From contig NZ_JAHDTI010000013.1 of the NCBI RefSeq assembly GCF_018531495.1, positions 62,001 through 126,000 on the forward strand: a stretch of DNA of 64,000 nucleotides. The letters are read 5' to 3'. Source of the DNA: Nonomuraea sediminis (GTDB lineage Bacteria; Actinomycetota; Actinomycetes; Streptosporangiales; Streptosporangiaceae). The translations under genes and the position numbers were made by a program. Below the pieces are notes generated by a model that ran no database searches, was not told where the DNA came from, and worked only from the letters and a program-made list of their open reading frames with translations. Of this stretch, positions 40,508 to 46,546 are shown in pieces. Numbering within the stretch: position 1 is the stretch's first letter; each line of letters begins with the position of its first letter.

Positions 40508-40525
40508 AACACGCGCACTGGATTG

Positions 40526-40559
40526 CGGCCCGGCAAGCATGGAAAGCGCGTCCGGGCCG
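40526..40559 (+). terminator. Hairpin after the CU044_5270 gene
   Basis: CGGCCCGG (40526-40533) and CCGGGCCG (40552-40559) are perfect complements, starting 19 bases after the stop codon. Confidence 0.55.
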
Positions 40560-40788
40560 TACTTCTGGGAGGCCGCCCTCGTAGGTGATCGAGCACGATG
40601 GGAGGGAAACTGGCCGACCCGAGGAAACCGAACGCTGGAACCGCTTGGTTCCTCGTTGATCACGGGCCGTCAAGAACGGTGACGACGCCGCAAGATCCGG
40701 GATATGCGTGGGATGATCTACGGCCGAGACGCAGTGCCACAGGAGTATGGCCCGGTCAAGGGCAGAGTTTCCGAGAATCCGTGATCCC

Positions 40789-40845
40789 CTGTAAAACCGT
40801 CGGCTCAGCCTACGCAAGTTCGAGCCTTGCACCTGCCACACCAGC
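40789..40845 (+). repeat. Attachment-site copy 3 (tRNA-Tyr 3' part)
   Basis: 57 bases match 34461-34517 with one change (GAACC to GAGCC in the T-arm). The match extends seven bases past the tRNA end (CACCAGC), farther than copy 2. It is followed by a hairpin related to that of the true tRNA, so it probably marks the original chromosomal end of the insertion. Confidence 0.88.
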
Positions 40846-40850
40846 GGATT

Positions 40851-40887
40851 GAGGCCCCTGACCAGCGTGAACGCGGTCAGGGGCCTC
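40851..40887 (+). terminator. Hairpin after attachment-site copy 3
   Basis: GAGGCCCCTGACC (40851-40863) pairs perfectly with GGTCAGGGGCCTC (40875-40887), loop AGCGTGAACGC, then TCTCGTG. Compared with the hairpin after tRNA-Tyr the stem differs by paired changes (TCACC/GGTGA versus TGACC/GGTCA). Confidence 0.85.
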
Positions 40888-41263
40888 TCTCGTGCGACCA
40901 CCGTGAAACCCCGCGGTTCCTTCAATCTCCGGCGGCATCTGGCACGCGATCAAGCTCTTGGGGCCGCGTGAACGCGCGCTACTTCGTTGCCTGAGACCGT
41001 GACCAGCTGACGCTTGTCGCGATCATCTCGGAGCCTGAGGCCCCCGCCGGTCGCCATGGAGTCCGAGGGCGTGTCTGACGCGAACCGCATATGGCGGTGA
41101 GCCTCACCTGGATAGGCATGCCTCCTGTGGCTGGGATAAGGCTTGCGTGTGAGCGTGCGAGCGAGGTGTCCGGGATCATGAGGGCGTACGTACCTGCGCA
41201 GCGGAGGGCAGGATGGGTTTCGTCAGTATTCTCGCGTGTGGTGGCTGAACTCGGGGTTGGCGA
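40888..41263. other. Gap between att copy 3 and DUF6191 gene
   Basis: 376 bases without a supported gene. An ATG at 41213 (MGFVSILACGG) is in frame with the next gene but ends at a TGA 17 bases before its start; this may be the decayed true N-terminus of that gene. Confidence 0.45.
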
Positions 41264-41530
41264 ATGGAACTGGTGGCGTGCCTGCTGATCTTCGTTGTGC
41301 TCCTTGAGCGCCTGTGGAAGTGGGCGGCTGGGGTGAAGCGATCCGGCCGCGCGGTGACGGCGCCCGGGGTCGAGGAGTTGGCAGCCGCTTTCCAGGGCTC
41401 GAAACGGATCGAGCTGGAGCAGCGCGAGACTGAGTTGATGCTGCGCGACGATGAAACCGACGGCGCACCTCCGACCACCCGGATCGACCTCACCAGCGGA
41501 AGGGCTGTTATCCAGGTGAAGAGGAAGTAG
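41264..41530 (+). CDS. DUF6191-like small membrane protein
   Basis: 88 residues: MELVACLLIFVVLLERLWKW is a single helix, then GVEELAAAFQGSKRIELEQR and ETELMLRDDETDGAPPTTRI, ending AVIQVKRK. The segment around ELEQRETELMLRDDE is, as I recall it, the DUF6191 signature. One helix near the N-terminus, the rest cytosolic. Function unknown. Confidence 0.65.
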   Translation: MELVACLLIFVVLLERLWKWAAGVKRSGRAVTAPGVEELAAAFQGSKRIELEQRETELMLRDDETDGAPPTTRIDLTSGRAVIQVKRK

Positions 41531-41785
41531 CTGGCTTCACGGTGCTGGGGAGCGCCTGCGTGAGTGGAACGGCCGGCACCAATGCGATGCATCCGTAGGA
41601 CCGCGTAGCGGTTGGGGCCGGGGTGGGTGACCGTGGTCAAGCCGGCCGGCAGGCGCTGTGCGATCGCGCCTCCGGCGGGGGCCTCAGGCTCCGAGATGAT
41701 CGGGACAGGCGCCACGTAGTCACGGGCTGGTGAAGGTCGTTCTTCCAGTGGGTTGGATTCCCTCACCCTCGGAGGCCCGAAGCGT

Positions 41786-42148
41786 TCATTTCTCCTCGCC
41801 ATCGTCAATAGGGTCGAGCGGGCCGCATGCTTCCTCGATGTCTCCAGACGAGATCAGATCACGAATCGCGGCCGCCATACCCTCGAACCCGGCGTCTCGA
41901 ACGATGATCAAGTCCGACCACCAGAAGTACTTGCCGCCGAGGCACTCGCCGGTGCGTGCATCCTTGTCCATGTTGCGCTGGACCGCGTCCAGGGTCATGA
42001 AGGTCGCATATCGGCGTGAGCCATCGCGGAAAGTGATCGTCGCGTCTGCCTCGTAGGCAGTGTTCGGCTCGTATCCCTCCCATGCCGGGATCGTCATCTC
42101 GAACTCCGGATCCGTGATGCGATAGAAGGTCCCGTCGAAAGTGATCAG
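41786..42148 (-). CDS. Hypothetical protein, probable CTG start
   Basis: 120 residues if begun at CTG 42146-42148, six bases after AAGGGA; the first ATG in frame (42097) would delete 17 residues. The protein reads ITFDGTFYRITDPEFEMTIP, TITFRDGSRRYATFMTLDAV and GKYFWWSDLIIVRDAGFEGM. The stretch before the ATG is conserved in the 40-residue protein at 18026 (IEIDGPFYRVSEPGFEMLIP), which supports the upstream start. No in-frame ATG, GTG or TTG exists upstream. Function unknown. Confidence 0.6.
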   Translation of the reverse strand: MITFDGTFYRITDPEFEMTIPAWEGYEPNTAYEADATITFRDGSRRYATFMTLDAVQRNMDKDARTGECLGGKYFWWSDLIIVRDAGFEGMAAAIRDLISSGDIEEACGPLDPIDDGEEK

Positions 42149-42227
42149 TTGTTGTCCCTTCTGTGGTCGACGGCGCTGTCTCGGTGGCGATGGTGGCGAT
42201 CACTTGGGTACCTACTGATCACAAGGC

Positions 42228-42809
42228 TCATGCAGGGGTCAGCAGCCACCGGGCGAAACAGCCCTCTTCGTCTAGCTGGGTGTACCAGCGCACCTTGAAC
42301 GCGAACGCTGTGTACGTCGTCGATATCAGAAGGCCTGGATCGTTCTCATGCGATGGTCGTCCGTGCACCGGCGGCACCGGTCCTGGTCGGGCAGGCACCA
42401 GGGGTTGCGAGTGTGGTCCGGTGCCGTCGCAGGCGGCGCTGAACAAGGCGATCTCGCCGCTGTGCACGATGAGCGGGGCGCCGTCTTCATCATCGGTGTC
42501 CGGGTAACGGAGGGCCTCAGTCAGCACACGCGGGTAGTCGGGACCGGATGCCTGCACGACGGCGATGCCGCCGTCTTCTGCTTGGAAGACCTCCATCCAG
42601 CTGTCATCGCGGACGACTCCGTCCGCGCCGACGAGGGCTGCCCGGCCGGCTCCGACCGGGATGCTGGTGTCCTCCGGGCCAAGATCCACAATGTCGTCGT
42701 ATTGGTTGTCGCTGAACCCATGCCACGCGCCGCGCAGTGAAGCGTCGACAGCTAGAAACGGATCGCCGTTCGTCCAGAGTCGGCCAGCATGCACCCAGGG
42801 TCCTCGCAC
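42228..42809 (-). CDS. Hypothetical protein, immunity-21-like
   Basis: 193 residues from GTG 42807-42809: VRGPWVHAGRLWTNGDPFLA, GAWHGFSDNQYDDIVDLGPE and DTSIPVGAGRAALVGADGVV. The order W-x-x-x-G, P-L/F-x-x-V, YDDIVDL and G-x-G-x-A-L-V recalls Imm21-type immunity proteins, but this is a weak resemblance from memory. The C-terminal half is acidic. Open frame upstream of the GTG is not protein-like. Confidence 0.5.
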   Translation of the reverse strand: MRGPWVHAGRLWTNGDPFLAVDASLRGAWHGFSDNQYDDIVDLGPEDTSIPVGAGRAALVGADGVVRDDSWMEVFQAEDGGIAVVQASGPDYPRVLTEALRYPDTDDEDGAPLIVHSGEIALFSAACDGTGPHSQPLVPARPGPVPPVHGRPSHENDPGLLISTTYTAFAFKVRWYTQLDEEGCFARWLLTPA

Positions 42810-42925
42810 TGGTCCATTGTGGATGAAACCTCGGCGAAGGCCGCACGAGGATAACGCGGAGGGGCCGAGGGCTCGTGCGGGCGGCACCTGTCGCCTCAAG
42901 GGGTGCTGTTGTCGGTCATGCAAGC

Positions 42926-43249
42926 TCACTGTGGGGTAGAGCGGAGGCGTCGGCTGATCAGGACGATCAGTGCTATTTGGATGATGAGCACCGCCAGGGC
43001 GATCAGTCCTGATACCGCGGACATTTCTTCCTCTGAGAGGCCGCCGCCGCATTGCGTTATGTTGCCGCCGCCATGTAGTACGACGCAGTCGCGTCCTAGG
43101 ATCGCGACGACGGTGAACCAGTTGGCGAGCAGAAGGGGGATCGCGCCGAGGACAAGGATCGGCGTGATGTACGGCGCCTTGCTGCCCGCCGGGTTCGTCT
43201 GCATCAGGACAGGTTCGGGACGCCCGGCCATATCCGAATCGGGGCTCAC
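42926..43249 (-). CDS. Small two-helix membrane protein
   Basis: 107 residues or fewer (ATGs at 43249, 43231 and 43204). Helices YITPILVLGAIPLLLANWF and VSGLIALAVLIIQIALIVLI flank a loop with two cysteines (RDCVVLHGGGNITQCGGG). No known family. It precedes the immunity-like gene on the same strand with 116 bases between. Confidence 0.55.
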   Translation of the reverse strand: MSPDSDMAGRPEPVLMQTNPAGSKAPYITPILVLGAIPLLLANWFTVVAILGRDCVVLHGGGNITQCGGGLSEEEMSAVSGLIALAVLIIQIALIVLISRRLRSTPQ

Positions 43250-43610
43250 CCGGAATACGTAAGCATGGGCTAGTGATCACGACAAGGTCGGCGCCGTTGA
43301 TCGTGGTGGTGACGGGCGATGCGCTTTTGATCCGGAGGTTCGTTCTCCTGGCTGGCTGAGTGTTCCGAGGTGCGGCCGCTGTCGCGTGCCCGTTGGAAGG
43401 GTGATCGCAGGGAGTCGCAGTCGCTCGGCTCGCTTCCTTGCAAGCCGGCGCTTCGCCGGTTCGGTGGCCAAGATCTTGATGGGCTTCCCAGGGTGACAGT
43501 CCGGTTCGTCGGCTTGGGGCGTTGGAGATGTTGAGATTGCGGTTCTTGATCATCTCGAGGGGGCTTGTGCGGCATGATGACGGCGATATCTCCCCCTATC
43601 GGAGGCCTCG
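43250..43610. other. Gap without a supported gene
   Basis: 361 bases between divergent genes. A small hairpin (GCCGGCG, CTT, CGCCGG) lies at about 43445-43460, and a GGAGG precedes the next gene. Otherwise nothing identifiable. Confidence 0.4.
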
Positions 43611-44261
43611 ATGGTACGAGACACCCATATCCAAACCCCTTGGGGCGTGAGTGCCTACGGCGCTGCCAGTGTGAAGGCGGCGCCCGATCTTGTGCGCGTT
43701 CGGCTGGTTGTGGAGCGGATCGAGCCCTCTCCTAAGGAGGCCTTCGAAGCCGGTCAGGCTAATGTGGCCGGGCTGCGGAGCGTGTTGCGTCGTCACGACA
43801 TCGCGGACGCTGCTGTCTCGGCCTCGCGGTTGCGGTTGAGCAGCGCGTGGGAGGGTTACGGCAAGGAGCGGGAATTCCTCGGCTACAAGTGTGAGGCTTC
43901 GTTCACCATCGAGTCCGGGAACCTTGATGGTTTTCAGCAGTTGCTGATCGATGTGGTGGATGCTGGGGTCAACCGCGTCGATGAAGTCGACTTCGATGTT
44001 CGCGCCAAGGGTGAGCTGCGGGCGCAGGCTCGGCGGGCGGCTGTGCAGGCTGCTCGGGCCAAGGCGCTCCTGTACGCCGAGGCAGCCGGTGTCCAGCTGG
44101 GGGCGGTGCTGCATATCCAGGATGTCGATCCGGAATCGCTGGGTAACGAGCGCTACCGGGGCCACGGGACAGGTGGCGCCACCGCTGAAGAAGATCTCGC
44201 TCCTGGTCACGTGGTCGTCTCTGCCGCTGTGGTGCTCGGGTTCGCGCTCGCCGCTCAGTGA
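43611..44261 (+). CDS. SIMPL-domain (DUF541) protein
   Basis: 216 residues. GVSAYGAASVKAAPDLVRVR, GLRSVLRRHDIADAAVSASR and YKCEASFTIE give the repeated beta-alpha-beta plan of DUF541; RAQARRAAVQAARAKALLYA and PGHVVVSAAVVLGFALA complete it. No signal peptide is visible, so it is probably cytosolic, unlike many family members. GGAGG lies five bases before the ATG. Function of such proteins is poorly known. Confidence 0.85.
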   Translation: MVRDTHIQTPWGVSAYGAASVKAAPDLVRVRLVVERIEPSPKEAFEAGQANVAGLRSVLRRHDIADAAVSASRLRLSSAWEGYGKEREFLGYKCEASFTIESGNLDGFQQLLIDVVDAGVNRVDEVDFDVRAKGELRAQARRAAVQAARAKALLYAEAAGVQLGAVLHIQDVDPESLGNERYRGHGTGGATAEEDLAPGHVVVSAAVVLGFALAAQ

Positions 44262-44723
44262 GGTTTCCCTGATCCGGACGCGCGCCATGGGTGGGCGCCG
44301 GGTCGGTGGGATCTGGCGCGGTGAAGTTGCGGCGGCCAAGCCGGGGCTCTGGGCGGTGGCTGGGGTCTGGGCGGTGGGGGAGTTGGGGCCGGGGGACGTG
44401 GGTTCCTGGGGGCGTGGCGGCGGGTGAGGGGGGTCGACTCGCCGGGAGCGCCGGGCGCGGGTCCTTGGCCGGAGTACGGCTGGCGGCCGGAGGCGGTGGC
44501 TTGCCGTGCAAGAGCAGGAGGCTTGTCGTGCAAGGGCAGGAGGCTTGTCGTGCATGGGCAAGGGGGCCGTCGTGCGAGGGCTTGAAGCCTTCACGGGCGA
44601 GGGCTTGGAGCTTTGCCGTTCGTGAGCAGGTGGCTTGTTGTGCGAGAGCTAAGAGGGCTGGCGTGCGCGGGGCGGAGATGGGGCCGCGTAGAAAGGGACG
44701 TGGGGGACATAAGCTTGGGGCCC
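44262..44723. other. Repeat-containing leader gap before murB
   Basis: 462 bases without a supported gene. It contains the degenerate 22-base tandem repeats (44498-44653) and the murB leader with GGGGACATAAGCTTGGGG. Open frames across the repeats are low-complexity (Gly/Arg/Ala) and rejected. Confidence 0.5.
44498..44653. repeat. About seven degenerate 22-base tandem repeats
   Basis: Units at 44498, 44520, 44542, 44564, 44586 and onward follow GGCTTGTCGTGCAAGGGCAG with decay; the first three are nearly identical. 22 is not a multiple of three, so this is unlikely to be coding. Confidence 0.7.
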
Positions 44724-45758
44724 ATGGAGATGCTCGGGGCGTATACGACGCTGGGGTTGGGCGGGCCCGCACGGGAGTTCGTGGAGGCGCGGACGGCCGA
44801 GCAGCTGGTCTCGCTGGTGGCCGATGCCGACAGGAAGGCCATCCCGACGTTGATCCTGGGCGGTGGCAGCAACCTGGTCGTGGCCGATGAGGGCTTCGAC
44901 GGGCTGGTGATCCGGGTCGCCACGCGCGGTGTGATGATCAAGCGCGACGGCGCGCAGGCGCTGGTGACCGTCCAGGCGGGCGAGGACTGGGATCCACTGG
45001 TGGCCAGGGCGGTCGAGGAGGGCTGGTCGGGCATCGAGTGCCTGTCGGGCATTCCCGGCCTGGTGGGTTCCACCCCGATCCAGAACGTCGGCGCGTACGG
45101 TCAGGACGTCTCCGAGACGATCCGGTGCGTGCGGGCCTACGACCGCAGGACCCGGCAGGTCGTCGACCTGGAGGCCCGCCAGTGCGGCTTCTCCTACCGC
45201 GACAGTGCGTTCAAGCGCGACCTGTCCAGGCACGTGGTCCTCGCCGTCACCTACGCGCTGGACCTATCCGAAATGTCGGGAACGGTTGCTTACAAGGAGC
45301 TCGCAGGCAGGCTCGGCGTCGAGCTCGGCGAGAGCGTCCCGGCCCAGCGGGCCCGTGAGGCCGTGCTGGAGCTGCGCAGGGGCAAGGGCATGGTGCTCGA
45401 CCCGAGCGACCCCGACACCCGCAGCGCGGGCTCGTTCTTCACCAACCCGGTCCTGCAGCCCGAGGCGGCGGCCGAGCTGGAGGCCCGCGCCCCCGGCCAC
45501 CCGCGCTGGGAGATGCCCGGCGGCGCGATCAAGGTGCCCGCCGCGTGGCTCATCGAGCAGGCCGGATTCCCCAAGGGCTACCAGCGCGGCCCCGTGCGCA
45601 TCTCCTCCAAGCACACGCTCGCCCTGACCAACCCCGACGGCGCGGGCACCACCGCCGACCTGCTGGCTCTGGCCAGGGAAGTACGCGACGGGGTGCGCGA
45701 GAAGTTCGGCGTCACCCTGGTCAACGAGCCGGTTCTGGTCGGAATAGACCTTCCGTAA
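44724..45758 (+). CDS. murB: UDP-N-acetylenolpyruvoylglucosamine reductase
   Basis: 344 residues from ATG 44724 (MEMLGAYTTLGLGGPAREFV). FAD-binding motifs TLILGGGSNLVVADEGF and SGIECLSGIPGLVGSTPIQN are present, with NVGAYGQDV, the active-site Ser in RSAGSFFTNPV and a C-terminal Glu region in LVNEPVLVGIDLP. It reduces the enolpyruvyl group in peptidoglycan precursor synthesis in the cytosol. Length matches type I MurB. Preceded by the repeat gap and followed by the Mn riboswitch. Confidence 0.95.
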   Translation: MEMLGAYTTLGLGGPAREFVEARTAEQLVSLVADADRKAIPTLILGGGSNLVVADEGFDGLVIRVATRGVMIKRDGAQALVTVQAGEDWDPLVARAVEEGWSGIECLSGIPGLVGSTPIQNVGAYGQDVSETIRCVRAYDRRTRQVVDLEARQCGFSYRDSAFKRDLSRHVVLAVTYALDLSEMSGTVAYKELAGRLGVELGESVPAQRAREAVLELRRGKGMVLDPSDPDTRSAGSFFTNPVLQPEAAAELEARAPGHPRWEMPGGAIKVPAAWLIEQAGFPKGYQRGPVRISSKHTLALTNPDGAGTTADLLALAREVRDGVREKFGVTLVNEPVLVGIDLP

Positions 45759-45781
45759 CCGCTGTTAGAGTTGGCTGGAAA

Positions 45782-45931
45782 CACCGAAGGGGAGTAGTCC
45801 CAATCGCGTGGTCGACACACTGGCGCCTCGTGCGCCCGGTCACGCGGGCCTCTGACGAGGCGGACGAGACCTTCGGCCTGGCAGTCATGGACACACGTCG
45901 CTGCCGGGCCGAAGCGCTGCTCCCCGGCGAG
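45782..45931 (+). ncRNA. yybP-ykoY (Mn2+) riboswitch
   Basis: The leader of the GDT1-family gene contains GAAGGGGAGTAG (45786-45797), GTCGACACAC, CGGGCCTCTGA and GACGAGACCTTCGG (about 45863), then CTCCCCGG closing the first helix near 45920-45930. The GGGGAGUAG and AGACCUU loops in this order are the hallmark of the yybP-ykoY aptamer, which binds Mn2+. Its usual targets include UPF0016 transporters, as here. Boundaries are approximate. Confidence 0.8.
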
Positions 45932-45966
45932 AGGCGAGACGGACCCGGCCGTAGGGAAGGGCACCG

Positions 45967-46536
45967 TTGGAAGCGTTCTGGATAAGCCTCGCCGTCATCT
46001 TCGTGGCCGAGCTCGGCGACAAGAGCCAGCTCATGGCGATGACCTTCGCCACCCGATTCAAGCCGTGGCCTGTGCTGGCCGGCATCACCATCGCGACCAC
46101 CGCCGTCCATCTGGTCAGCGTGGCCGTGGGCGGGCTGATCGGTGACGCGCTGCCCACCACGGCGATCTCCATCGCGGCCGGGATCGCCTTCCTCGCCTTC
46201 GCCCTGTGGACTTTGCGCGGCGACGAGCTCACCGAGGAGGAGGCGGACAAGGCCCGCCGTACCACCCGCAACGCCCTGGTCGCGGTGACCGTGGCGTTCT
46301 TCCTCAGCGAGCTGGGGGACAAGACCATGCTGGCCACGATCACGCTGGCCACGCAGCACGGCTGGCTCGGCACCTGGCTCGGTTCGACCGTCGGCATGGT
46401 CGCCGCCGACGCCCTGGCGATCGTGGTCGGGCGCATGCTCGGCAAGCACCTGCCGGAGAAGGTCATCAAGTACGGCGCGGCCGCGGCGTTCGCCCTCTTC
46501 GGCGTGATCCTGCTCGTCCAGCCCCTGTTCGCCTGA
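45967..46536 (+). CDS. UPF0016/GDT1-family Mn2+ exporter
   Basis: 189 residues from a TTG preceded by GGGAAGGG. Six helices in two repeats, each with the family motif: FVAELGDKSQL and FLSELGDKTML. TMEM165/GDT1 relatives move Mn2+ or Ca2+ in exchange for protons, and bacterial members have been shown to export Mn2+. The upstream Mn riboswitch fits this function. The end is ten bases from the convergent LuxR gene. Confidence 0.93.
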   Translation: MEAFWISLAVIFVAELGDKSQLMAMTFATRFKPWPVLAGITIATTAVHLVSVAVGGLIGDALPTTAISIAAGIAFLAFALWTLRGDELTEEEADKARRTTRNALVAVTVAFFLSELGDKTMLATITLATQHGWLGTWLGSTVGMVAADALAIVVGRMLGKHLPEKVIKYGAAAAFALFGVILLVQPLFA

Positions 46537-46546
46537 GCCTGAGAGG

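Noticed and set aside
40598..40852. Plus-strand frame of 84 codons before attachment copy 3
   Set aside because: Its end translates the tRNA fragment and nothing else in it is protein-like.
44291..44890. Plus-strand frame of 199 codons before murB
   Set aside because: It translates the 22-base repeats and continues into murB in the wrong frame.
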